A stretch of 27,806 nt of DNA from a virus: IMG/VR virus record IMGVR_UViG_3300007609_000075, positions 1-27,806 of that record, one strand, 5' to 3'. The notes beneath the pieces are model-generated. The model was not told the DNA's origin. It worked only from the letters and a program-made list of their open reading frames with translations, and made no database searches. Of this stretch, positions 15,228 through 22,304 are shown piece after piece. Made by a program: the position numbers and the translations under genes. The number at the start of each line of letters is the position of its first letter. Positions within the stretch are counted from its first letter, which is position 1.

Positions 15228-15452
15228 ATGGCAACCTACACAAGACACATAACGAAAGATGGAGATAGATGGGATGAACTCGCATACCGCTATTTTGGAG
15301 ATTCAATGAATATCAAGCCATTGATAGATGCAAACCCGTTCATACCTATCCGACCTGAGATAGATGGTGGAATCGAACTTTATATTCCTATCTTCGACCC
15401 TCAACCATTACAAGACTTCAATAATTTACCACCCTGGAAAAGACCGCAGTAG
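15228..15452 (+). CDS. Tail protein gpX (LysM-like)
   Basis: A 74-residue protein of the P2 gpX tail family. It starts ATYTRHITKDGDRWDELAYRYFGD and continues with MNIKPLIDANPFIP and a terminal GGIELYIPIF. This is a LysM-like fold of about 60 residues, found in contractile-tail hub or tube-end proteins (P2 gpX, T4 gp53-related modules), where it may contact peptidoglycan or neighbouring hub proteins. It sits between gpU and gpD with gaps of three and zero bases, a normal order for this family. Confidence 0.9.
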   Translation: MATYTRHITKDGDRWDELAYRYFGDSMNIKPLIDANPFIPIRPEIDGGIELYIPIFDPQPLQDFNNLPPWKRPQ

Positions 15453-16646
15453 ATGGCATCAGTTCGCGCCCCGTATTTCAAGGTAATCTACGATTCGGTT
15501 GATATTACAGAGGAAATCAGTAAAGACGTAATTGAGATAACCTATTCGGATTCAACCGAGAATGAAGCTGCTGAATTGACCATATTGGTTGATGATATGT
15601 TCAGCAAGTGGAAGAACGAATGGATTGTAAATACAGGTGTTTCCATCGAAGCTGAATTTGGTTGGCAAGAGGATTCAGCTTTGGATTGCGGTAAATTTGA
15701 GGTTGATGAAATCCACTACTCTGGAGATTACGGAAGAGGCGATACGGTTGAGATCAGATGCCTTGCTATTTCCGAGAACTCTGAATTGAGAACTGAAAGA
15801 TCTGAAATATACACCGAACAAACAATTCAACAGATAATTGATAAAGTTGCAGAAAGGAACAACTTAACATTAGCTGACCCGAACATAAACATAGATGGAA
15901 CGGTTGAAACAAATCCTTTCGTTCTACCTCAACAAGATGTTATTTATCGGAATAGGGTTTTAGGGCTTTTCTTTTCCAGGATAGTTCAAGACCGAGAAGA
16001 TGACCTTTGTTTTCTTGATAGGTTACTAAGTCAATACGGTATATCTGTTGTTTTTCACAATGATTCGATATTTCTTACCGTTGAGGTTTCAGACATTGTA
16101 AGCAGAAACATTAGCGAAAGAGTTGGTTATTTTCTTAGAGAAGATATACCAGAAGGAATGATAGAAATAGATGGAGAATTGACAGACTTAAATAGCATAC
16201 CATCAATTAAATCATATAGACTGAAGAATTGTGCCGCTAACACCATAAATGGAGTCACGCTAAAGTATCACGACCCATACACAGATGCTGAATTGATTTA
16301 CGATGCTGATTTAGGAAACATACCTCAATCAAGTCAAATCAACCCGCTTGGTGTTGAGTATGAAATAGTAAACAGAAAAGCTATTGAGTACGGTTACGTT
16401 GAAAACGAACAACAAGCAGAGATAGTCGCAAAGGCTAAACTATTTGACATCATATCCAAACAAGTTGAAGGAGATATGGAATTGGAAGGTCAACCGAACG
16501 TTATTGCAGGAACAGCTATTGAAGTAAGCGGTATCGGTAAACTTAGTGGAAGATACTACGTGAATCAATCAAGACATCGAATCAATCGAGCTTCGGGTTA
16601 CACTACGAACATCCAAGTTCAGATGTTAGCAGGAGAATCTACTTAA
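15453..16646 (+). CDS. Baseplate hub protein gpD (late control D family)
   Basis: A 397-residue protein of the P2 gpD/T4 gp27 hub family. The N-terminus (APYFKVIYDSVDITEEISKDVIEITYSDST, then AAELTILVDDMFSKW) is the usual hub barrel start. The centre has an extended helix (EQTIQQIIDKVAERNNLTL), and the C-terminus has AIEVSGIGKLSGRYYVNQSRHRINRASGYTTNIQVQ, a second barrel with the family ending. The hub connects the tail tube to the spike. It begins immediately after the gpX stop. Its last codons overlap by eight bases the 3' end of the convergent small Tfa-like gene. Confidence 0.9.
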   Translation: MASVRAPYFKVIYDSVDITEEISKDVIEITYSDSTENEAAELTILVDDMFSKWKNEWIVNTGVSIEAEFGWQEDSALDCGKFEVDEIHYSGDYGRGDTVEIRCLAISENSELRTERSEIYTEQTIQQIIDKVAERNNLTLADPNINIDGTVETNPFVLPQQDVIYRNRVLGLFFSRIVQDREDDLCFLDRLLSQYGISVVFHNDSIFLTVEVSDIVSRNISERVGYFLREDIPEGMIEIDGELTDLNSIPSIKSYRLKNCAANTINGVTLKYHDPYTDAELIYDADLGNIPQSSQINPLGVEYEIVNRKAIEYGYVENEQQAEIVAKAKLFDIISKQVEGDMELEGQPNVIAGTAIEVSGIGKLSGRYYVNQSRHRINRASGYTTNIQVQMLAGEST

Positions 16647-16866
16647 CCTTACTGTTAACCCACTTACCCTTATCTAAATCCCATTTCACAACGTAACCTT
16701 TCTTATTTGAAGGTGGCTCTTGGGTTGTGCAGTTTGCTGCAATCTGCCAATTATTAACATTGTTCGGGTCTGGATCTGCAAACGCTTCACCGTTAAATTC
16801 CATTGTAAGCATATTCCAAGAATATACCTTCTTTGGCTTTCTAGTGTCTTTTATTGTCCTGCCCAT
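16639..16866 (-). CDS. Small tail-fibre assembly-like protein, 75 residues
   Basis: A small protein: SWNMLTMEFNGEAFADPDPNNVNNWQIAANCTTQEPP, then KKGYVVKWDLDKGKWVNSKV. The 'F.G...ADPDP..... W..PANCT..EPP......W...W' design is seen in short proteins next to phage tail-fibre genes and in C-terminal parts of Tfa-like chaperones. It overlaps the collar-fibre gene by 16 bases, so it is read directly after it. The role as fibre chaperone or small fibre tip is inferred from position and style. It is the last leftward gene before the convergent gpD, and I see no terminator hairpin there. Confidence 0.6.
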   Translation of the reverse strand: MGRTIKDTRKPKKVYSWNMLTMEFNGEAFADPDPNNVNNWQIAANCTTQEPPSNKKGYVVKWDLDKGKWVNSKVK

Positions 16867-17489
16867 ATTATGTAGTTTACGTAAGCATTCTTGGGACGAG
16901 TTTCGTTACCCCCTGTTGATGATGTGGCATTTGTTGGGTTGGCTGCGTTTTGAGAGTAACCACTTAATCCTGTTCCCGCTTCTTGATCTACTATGTTCAC
17001 ATCATGCGTATGCGCTTCAAACTCGTCATCTTGCACCGAACCAACCGCATCGCCTGTATTACCACCTGTATTCATGGCCGTTCTACTTGCTGCATCAGGG
17101 TCTAATCCACTTGCTCCAAAAAACGTATTTGTTCCACGCAAGAACCTACCTCTAAAATCAGGGATTCTAAACTGAGTTCCACTAGGCTCACCGTATGCTG
17201 TACTTATAGCAGCAAAAAGTTCAGGGTAATCCGACCTATCTACCGACTGACCATTACAAGCTAACCAACCATCAGGAACAGAAGTTCCACCGTAAGGCAC
17301 AATAACTCCAGCAGGTAGCAGCCTTTCAAATAAATACTTAGTCCGATTAGCCAATGCTTGTGCTTGAGCGTTGGATTGACCATCAGTAGGTGCATCAACG
17401 GGACCAGCAACAGTTCCGCCTTTTACAGGGTCGGAAGTATCAAGTGAATAAACATCACTAAATTCATCTATCGGAGTAAGTATTGCCAT
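16851..17489 (-). CDS. Tail-collar-domain fibre protein
   Basis: A 212-residue protein. A short N-terminal helix region (QAQALANRTKYLFERL) attaches it to the tail, followed by a phage tail collar domain: LLPAGVIVPYGGTSVPDGWLACNGQSVDRSDYPELF, GTQFRIPDFRGRFLRG, and a C-terminal beta region with HTHD and a final ETRPKNAYVNYIIWAGQ. This family includes T4 gp12-like short fibres and microcystin-dependent proteins. His-containing turns such as HTHD can bind metal in trimeric fibres. It probably acts in host contact. Preceded by a TATCTTTG box and followed by the small Tfa-like gene. Confidence 0.9.
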   Translation of the reverse strand: MAILTPIDEFSDVYSLDTSDPVKGGTVAGPVDAPTDGQSNAQAQALANRTKYLFERLLPAGVIVPYGGTSVPDGWLACNGQSVDRSDYPELFAAISTAYGEPSGTQFRIPDFRGRFLRGTNTFFGASGLDPDAASRTAMNTGGNTGDAVGSVQDDEFEAHTHDVNIVDQEAGTGLSGYSQNAANPTNATSSTGGNETRPKNAYVNYIIWAGQ

Positions 17490-17502
17490 TGGTTAATTTG
17501 GT

Positions 17503-18129
17503 TTAGGTTACAAAGATAATGGTATTGGTCGGTAATCCACCATAAGTAGCAGAACCATCGTGAGTAAACAACCCATCGTAATCCGGAGTCAATGAATCAT
17601 AATACCCGATTCCGACAAGTTTGGAACGAGCGTTCTTCCAATGATTGACGTAATCAACCAACTCTTGAATCTCTGTTGCTGTAAGCCCGATAAGTTCTGC
17701 TTCGGGTAGAACAACAGCGAATTGCGCCCATCCGTTATTACCGCCCGAATAAGTTACGATTCCGTTGTAGTTATTGTTTCCTGAGTAGTTTATAGGAGCG
17801 TTTCCGTAACCTTCAACTATAACCGGAGTTGAATAGCCTAACGTTTCAACTGCTCTCTTAATAGCCCAAGGTGTTCCTGTACGTTTTCTTGTACGTATTG
17901 CCGCAAACAGAACATCTCTTCTTTCTTGTTCCGTAGTAGCTTGAGCAAATCCACCTACACCGTTTACGGATAGGTCGGTTGCCATTGTATTCAAAGCCGT
18001 TTCTTCAAGAATACCCATCAAGAACGTCATAACGACTTCAACAGGGAATTGGTCGATTCGGTCTATTACCGCATCATCCAATCCTTTGATGTGTTCTGAA
18101 GCTGCTAATGTAGTTGGTAAGATTGACAT
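17503..18129 (-). CDS. Baseplate protein gpI (P2-like)
   Basis: A 208-residue protein matching the P2 gpI tail family: SILPTTLAASEHIKGLDDAVIDRID at the start, then WAIKRAVETLGYSTPVIVEGYG, and a helix TEIQELVDYVNHWKNARSKLVGIGYYD, ending with YDGLFTHDGSATYGG. GpI works with gpJ in the baseplate wedge and links to fibres. It shares one base with the gpJ stop. The last codons contain the TATCTTTG box that precedes the collar-fibre gene. Length is close to the family norm. Confidence 0.88.
   Translation of the reverse strand: MSILPTTLAASEHIKGLDDAVIDRIDQFPVEVVMTFLMGILEETALNTMATDLSVNGVGGFAQATTEQERRDVLFAAIRTRKRTGTPWAIKRAVETLGYSTPVIVEGYGNAPINYSGNNNYNGIVTYSGGNNGWAQFAVVLPEAELIGLTATEIQELVDYVNHWKNARSKLVGIGYYDSLTPDYDGLFTHDGSATYGGLPTNTIIFVT
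17511..17518 (-). promoter_or_regulatory. TATCTTTG -7-like box before the collar-fibre gene
   Basis: Minus strand TATCTTTG, ending 21 bases before the collar-fibre ATG and lying inside the final codons of gpI. It matches TAnnTTTG. There is no TTG at the expected -33 spacing. Because it overlaps coding sequence, chance occurrence cannot be excluded; the spacing match to the other boxes is the reason for listing it. Confidence 0.42.
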
Positions 18130-19232
18130 TACCCTTCGTTAGTTCCTGTTACGGTTACTTGGATGTTGGTGCAAAAACCATACTCATTCGAGTCAATGAT
18201 AATATCTGTGAAAGAACCAAAATCTACATCGTAAACACCATCCACCATACAAGCTGCTATAAGTTGGTCAGCCATAATATCCCTTCCCATTCTTTGACGT
18301 TGTTGAAGAACGTATGCTTCAACTGCCGCTTCTGCTGCTTCTTGAACCGTTATCGGGTCTGCCGTTTCGTAAATGGTCAGGTCAATATCCAAAGTGTAGG
18401 AAACTTGCGTTGGAGCAGTTACTTGAACCGTATCTGTCAATGGTCTAACTTCATCTGCATCAAGAACAGCAAAAACAGCGTTAAGAACAGGTGTTGTTGG
18501 TACTGTTCCACTTTCCAATAATGGATAAACGATAACTGTTCCGGGTGTGTTTGGAATGGTATCAACTCCAACATCTATTATTCCAGGATTGGCTGTGTAA
18601 GTCCAATACTTGTAAGCGTTACGACTTCCTGCCGTTCCGAAAGCATCTGGAGCTAATCTTGCCCTTGCTCGTAATTGATCATCCGTTTCCGCATCAGACC
18701 CACCTTCCGAAATGTCTACATTCGATGCAGAGTTTACAAAAGCAACAGGGTCTAATATGTTCGTGATAGTTCCAACTGCATAACCATTGAAGTTTGCACC
18801 TGCTGTTACTGAAACACAAGTAGCTTCAGCCCAAGGAAAGTTAGATATTACCGTAATGTCCTGCTGCGTTTCAAAAACAGCTAATCCATCTACACTAGAA
18901 ACCCTTGTTCCTTGTGGAATAGTAACTCCAGGATGAAGCAATGGAAGCTCGAAACGAATGGTTACAAGCGAATTGGTTGGTCCCAACCTAGTTACACCAA
19001 GTAGTTCAGTCAAGTAATCCAATACAGGAGCAGTAGAAAAGCTAAGTAGGTTGTTTGTGGCTGCTGCTTGAACCTGAGAGCGCAAAAGTGATTCACGATA
19101 AGCCCAAACATTAAGCAATACTCGTTCTACTTGAGCAGGTTGGAGCGTTACGCCCAATTCTGTCTCATAGAATGAAACCATTTCATCTACAATGGTCTGA
19201 GGTACTACTTCAATCTGTATCGGTGCTGCCAT
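18129..19232 (-). CDS. Baseplate protein gpJ (Baseplate_J family)
   Basis: A 367-residue protein of the P2 gpJ/T4 gp6 type. It has IQIEVVPQTIVDEMVSFYETELGVTL at the start, DYLTELLGVTRLGPTNS, the typical VTIPQGTRVSSVDGLAVFETQ, EGGSDAETDDQLRARARLAPDAFGTAGSRNAYKYW (the family's most diagnostic segment), and a C-terminal domain with AAEAAVEAYVLQQRQRMGRDI. It forms the baseplate wedge ring that opens on sheath contraction. It overlaps the upstream small membrane gene by 23 bases and touches gpI. Length is ordinary for the family. Confidence 0.93.
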   Translation of the reverse strand: MAAPIQIEVVPQTIVDEMVSFYETELGVTLQPAQVERVLLNVWAYRESLLRSQVQAAATNNLLSFSTAPVLDYLTELLGVTRLGPTNSLVTIRFELPLLHPGVTIPQGTRVSSVDGLAVFETQQDITVISNFPWAEATCVSVTAGANFNGYAVGTITNILDPVAFVNSASNVDISEGGSDAETDDQLRARARLAPDAFGTAGSRNAYKYWTYTANPGIIDVGVDTIPNTPGTVIVYPLLESGTVPTTPVLNAVFAVLDADEVRPLTDTVQVTAPTQVSYTLDIDLTIYETADPITVQEAAEAAVEAYVLQQRQRMGRDIMADQLIAACMVDGVYDVDFGSFTDIIIDSNEYGFCTNIQVTVTGTNEG

Positions 19233-19476
19233 TATCTTTTCTATCTATTCTTTCCCAATTCCATTTCACCACCTTGTAAGCTATACTCAAAGCTAGTGAT
19301 ATTGCCGTTAGAACAAGTATGACTGAAGGTAAAACCCCATCAATGAAATCTTGCAGGTTAAATCCGAACAATAGAACACACATTACTGCTCCAAAACCAT
19401 CTGCAATAGCCAATCCTTTTTCAATAGGTGTGCTAGGTTCAAATATCTTTTCCAACAGTTCTAAAAAATCGTTCAT
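19210..19476 (-). CDS. Small membrane protein, 88 residues (possible holin-related)
   Basis: The protein has an acidic N-terminus (NDFLELLEKIFEPSTP) and two hydrophobic spans, about residues 20-43 (GLAIADGFGAVMCVLLFGFN) and 48-71 (VLPSVILVLTAISLALSIAY), followed by a basic then polar tail (KVVKWNWERIDRKDNGS). Small proteins with two helices and a charged C-terminus match class II holin layout, but the layout alone is not diagnostic. It is ATGA-coupled to the 121-residue membrane protein upstream and overlaps gpJ by 23 bases. I see no endolysin gene in the window, so the lysis role is only a suggestion. Confidence 0.65.
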   Translation of the reverse strand: MNDFLELLEKIFEPSTPIEKGLAIADGFGAVMCVLLFGFNLQDFIDGVLPSVILVLTAISLALSIAYKVVKWNWERIDRKDNGSTDTD

Positions 19477-19838
19477 TTCAATAGCTTGTCAATTAACGAA
19501 TCTGTGTAATAACCTATTAGAACAGACACTAGAAAAATTGAATCTTGAGGTTCTAAAGCACTTGTATGTTCTGAAACACCTGCTGCTTGAAATGCGTATT
19601 CCGCGACAAAACCTATAAGTCTAACAAGGATGTATGTAACGAAGAATCCAACAATCATATCATCCATATTGTCTCTGAACCAAATACTGAAATTGAACTG
19701 ATTGTCTTGGTTCGGTCTGTTCTGAAACCTCTTGTACTTTTTGAATAGATTACCAAGTAAAGCAATCAACATGGAAGAAACAAGCACAACGTAACCGTTT
19801 GTCCCAATGAATATATCAGTAAAGGTCAGTTCGTTCAT
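19473..19838 (-). CDS. Membrane protein, 121 residues
   Basis: Hydrophobic spans at about residues 15-32 (GYVVLVSSMLIALLGNLF) and 59-83 (DDMIVGFFVTYILVRLIGFV), with a possible third near the C-terminus (FLVSVLIGYYTDSLIDKLL), separated by a basic loop (KKYKRFQNRPNQ). No family recognised. It overlaps the fibre-like gene and the next membrane gene by four bases each. Two membrane genes between fibre and baseplate genes suggest an imported lysis or membrane module. Membrane-penetrating tail parts are a less likely alternative. Confidence 0.65.
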   Translation of the reverse strand: MNELTFTDIFIGTNGYVVLVSSMLIALLGNLFKKYKRFQNRPNQDNQFNFSIWFRDNMDDMIVGFFVTYILVRLIGFVAEYAFQAAGVSEHTSALEPQDSIFLVSVLIGYYTDSLIDKLLK

Positions 19839-21370
19839 TTTAACCTGTGTAATGTGATTTTACCGTTCAGTACATCAACATCATCTGCTGAACCTGTATT
19901 CTCAACAAATACGCGAAGAACATCACCATCAGATAGGTCGGTAATGTCTGTGTACGACAATGAGAACTTTTCGTTATTGTGTAGGCTTAGAACACTTGAG
20001 CAGGTGCAATCTTCCACCCCGTTCTTGAATAATTTAAGTTCTATTTTACTACCAGTTGACCCAGACATACTCAATTGAATGTTGACCTGATATACACCTG
20101 CTGTTTCAATCAAAAGTGAATCTCCTGTGTAAGACACCCCATTGCTAAAATTAACAGCACCTAAACTCCAAAGGTCGTTGTCTGGATTGGTTACCCATGC
20201 AGGTGTATTTAAAGCTAATGCTATTGTTGATATTGAATCACCAAACCCCATTTCACCGAAGGATGGTAATTCCCAACTTGCATTACCCGATGCATCAGAA
20301 ATCAGTTTTGCTCCTGCCGATTGGTTTCCGTCATCATACTTGAATTGACCTTTAACATGAAGCGTTGTGTCGGGGTTTTGTAAATCTCCTAATCCAATAC
20401 CAATATTTCCTGACTGCAATATTTTGAATGGGAATCCAGCTCTTGTTATAATTTTAAAATCCGCTGTATCTGTTTCTCTTATGGATATATAACTACCATT
20501 TGCCTTAGTATTGACAAACCCGTTAAACTCAGATCCCCCGTTCATCAAGTTTGATGATATTATTCTGGACTCAAGAGAATCAACCCCAATCTCATAATAA
20601 TCTCCATTTGATTTATTGATTGCTATTGAATTGGCATAAACAGCATTTGACACAGAGTTTGAAGCCGCGCTATTTATAAAGTGCCAATTTCCAGCAGACT
20701 TTCGTGCAACAGCACCATGAAACAGAACATCAATAGCACCATCAAAAAGAGATAAGGTCGTTAAACCCAAATTAAACCTTGCTGAATCTCCGTCTTTTGC
20801 TTGAAATGTACCGTCAACATCAAGCGTTGCGGCTGGCGAACTTGTACCTATACCAATACGCTTACCAACCACGCTTACCGTATCTGCTTCTTCAACCCAA
20901 GCCCCACTTACACCATCAATCACATCTGCAAAAACCGTATCGAACGGAGATGTACTTGACCCGATGTTAACGTTTCCATTAGGGTAAATCAATCCATCAA
21001 TCTGAGCAGTATCAACACGTAATTTATCCGCAAATTCCATCGGTAGAATAAAACCACCCGACCTGCTCCAAACTGCTGTATCTGATAAGCTACCTATCTC
21101 AACCCAAGATGAACCATTCCATTGAAAGAATCCTTCATCTGACTTAACAGAATCCAATGATTCAACCGTTTCGGCAAACTCAGCCCGTTCAGCTAGGTTT
21201 GCACTAGAACGCATCAGTTCTTCAGCTACGTTACGAAGGTTTTGAGGCGTGATAGCTCCAGAAGTATTATCCGGCATTTGACTACCTATGTACGTCTTTA
21301 ACGTAGTTGTGTCAGACTGAGCAATACTTAGTAATGGTGCTAGAATAAGTAGTAACAGAATTTTCTTCAT
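19835..21370 (-). CDS. Fibre/adhesin-like protein with N-terminal signal peptide and C1q-like end
   Basis: A 511-residue protein. Residues 1-18 (MKKILLLLILAPLLSIAQ) look like a Sec signal peptide with cleavage after IAQ, as in many Bacteroidota secreted proteins. Residues 172-187 (IGIGTSSPAATLDVDG) and 323-341 (IGIGLGDLQNPDTTLHVKG) repeat the 'GIGT..P...L.V.G' motif found in Bacteroidota surface and fibre proteins. Residues about 380-511 resemble a C1q/TNF-like jelly roll (AGVYQVNIQLSMSG, GSKIELKLFKNG, DGDVLRVFVENTG). It lies between gpW/gp25 and two membrane genes, where a fibre is expected. A signal peptide is odd for a virion protein assembled in the cytoplasm; a surface protein made by the infected cell is the alternative. 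Confidence 0.75.
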   Translation of the reverse strand: MKKILLLLILAPLLSIAQSDTTTLKTYIGSQMPDNTSGAITPQNLRNVAEELMRSSANLAERAEFAETVESLDSVKSDEGFFQWNGSSWVEIGSLSDTAVWSRSGGFILPMEFADKLRVDTAQIDGLIYPNGNVNIGSSTSPFDTVFADVIDGVSGAWVEEADTVSVVGKRIGIGTSSPAATLDVDGTFQAKDGDSARFNLGLTTLSLFDGAIDVLFHGAVARKSAGNWHFINSAASNSVSNAVYANSIAINKSNGDYYEIGVDSLESRIISSNLMNGGSEFNGFVNTKANGSYISIRETDTADFKIITRAGFPFKILQSGNIGIGLGDLQNPDTTLHVKGQFKYDDGNQSAGAKLISDASGNASWELPSFGEMGFGDSISTIALALNTPAWVTNPDNDLWSLGAVNFSNGVSYTGDSLLIETAGVYQVNIQLSMSGSTGSKIELKLFKNGVEDCTCSSVLSLHNNEKFSLSYTDITDLSDGDVLRVFVENTGSADDVDVLNGKITLHRLK

Positions 21371-21384
21371 TTCTGAATCAGAAG

Positions 21385-21822
21385 TTAGTTGTTTCCTTGA
21401 AAACCGCCACCAAAACCTGAGCTGAATGGACCTTGAATGGTCGGACTAGCAAAGCCTTGGGTAATCGGTACAATTGCTACAAAGTTACCCAAATTACTTG
21501 ATATGAATATGTTGAAAACAACATTACTCAAGTCGTTCAATTCGTGCGTAATTGCTTCAACCGTTATCAACGGTACATCTCGATTCAATGTTTCCAATAT
21601 CCCTATCTTTCCATTCGGAATAACAAAGTTTACAGGCTTGTCAACCAATTCTTGAATGTTGAAACCAAACTCAGGGTCGAAAGGAACTGAACCTTTGTTG
21701 GTAGACAGAGCAATTGCTATCTGCTGTTTCAAATCAAGTAGGTCCTCAACTATCGCACCTTGATTCTCTAAATCAAGTTGGAAATACTGAGTGTTAATGT
21801 CTGATGTTAGTGTAACTGCCAT
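21385..21822 (-). CDS. Baseplate wedge protein gpW/gp25 family
   Basis: A 145-residue protein of the P2 gpW/T4 gp25 baseplate family. The conserved part is DLLDLKQQIAIALSTNKGSVPFDPEFGFNIQELVDKP (the 'R.p.d..yG...' region reads FDPEFGFNI here), then VEAITHELNDLSNVVFNIFIS. It starts sheath polymerisation at the baseplate. The C-terminus is an unusual Gly/Gln-rich tail (FSSGFGGGFQGNN). It shares one base with the gpV stop (TAATG) and precedes the fibre-like gene by 14 bases. Length fits the family. Confidence 0.85.
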   Translation of the reverse strand: MAVTLTSDINTQYFQLDLENQGAIVEDLLDLKQQIAIALSTNKGSVPFDPEFGFNIQELVDKPVNFVIPNGKIGILETLNRDVPLITVEAITHELNDLSNVVFNIFISSNLGNFVAIVPITQGFASPTIQGPFSSGFGGGFQGNN

Positions 21823-22304
21823 TACAATGGTGTTGATGTTGTTTCTGGAGTTGTAATTTGACCTGTTGTTGGTGTTGTATGTGTATGAGTAGTAAGGTTC
21901 ACCGAACCTGCGCTAACCTCAACTCCAGCATCAACCGACCCCGAAACGCTAAGATCACCCGTAATGGTGACACCTCCACTAGCTTGAATTTCCATTTGAC
22001 CGTTTGCTCGGTTAAATACAATTTTGTTATTCGCATTGAATACAACAGAAACAATATCATTACCCGATTCGGATGGTTGTAGGTCACGAGAGTAAATTGC
22101 GCCTAAAATTACCCCTGTTATACCGTTATCCGACATCATGCAAGCTACGTGTTCCTGAATGTCAAAAGTATGGAAGTAGCTGTTACCACTTGTTCCATTG
22201 TGAATGGTAGGTAGCCAATCCGTTACAACTTCATCCTCACCAAAGGAAACCTTGCAAAGCCCTTTGTCTGCATCAATATCCGATATTCGACCAAAACGTA
22301 ACAC
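21822..22304 (-). CDS. Baseplate spike protein gpV
   Basis: A 160-residue P2 gpV-like spike. The N-terminal OB-fold segment has FGRISDIDADKGLCKVSFGEDEVVTDWLP and the typical EHVACMMSDNGITGVILGAIYS. A beta-helical part follows (VTITGDLSVSGSVDAGVEVSAGSV). The tip carries THTH (HxH, near residues 138-141), which in P2 and phi92 spikes coordinates an iron ion at the sharp end. The trimeric spike is the first part to cross the outer membrane. It is coupled by one-base overlaps to tape measure and gpW/gp25. Confidence 0.9.
   Translation of the reverse strand: MLRFGRISDIDADKGLCKVSFGEDEVVTDWLPTIHNGTSGNSYFHTFDIQEHVACMMSDNGITGVILGAIYSRDLQPSESGNDIVSVVFNANNKIVFNRANGQMEIQASGGVTITGDLSVSGSVDAGVEVSAGSVNLTTHTHTTPTTGQITTPETTSTPL

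Noticed and set aside
16630-16660. Bidirectional terminator at the convergent gpD/Tfa-like ends
   Set aside because: I looked for an inverted repeat with flanking T/A tracts and found none convincing.
16727-17155. 142-codon plus-strand ORF
   Set aside because: It lies opposite the collar-fibre and Tfa-like genes, which have clear family motifs. Its sequence is Leu/His/Tyr-rich antisense-style with no recognisable domain.
18114-18521. 135-codon plus-strand ORF opposite gpJ
   Set aside because: Opposite a strongly supported baseplate gene; Cys-rich composition without any motif.
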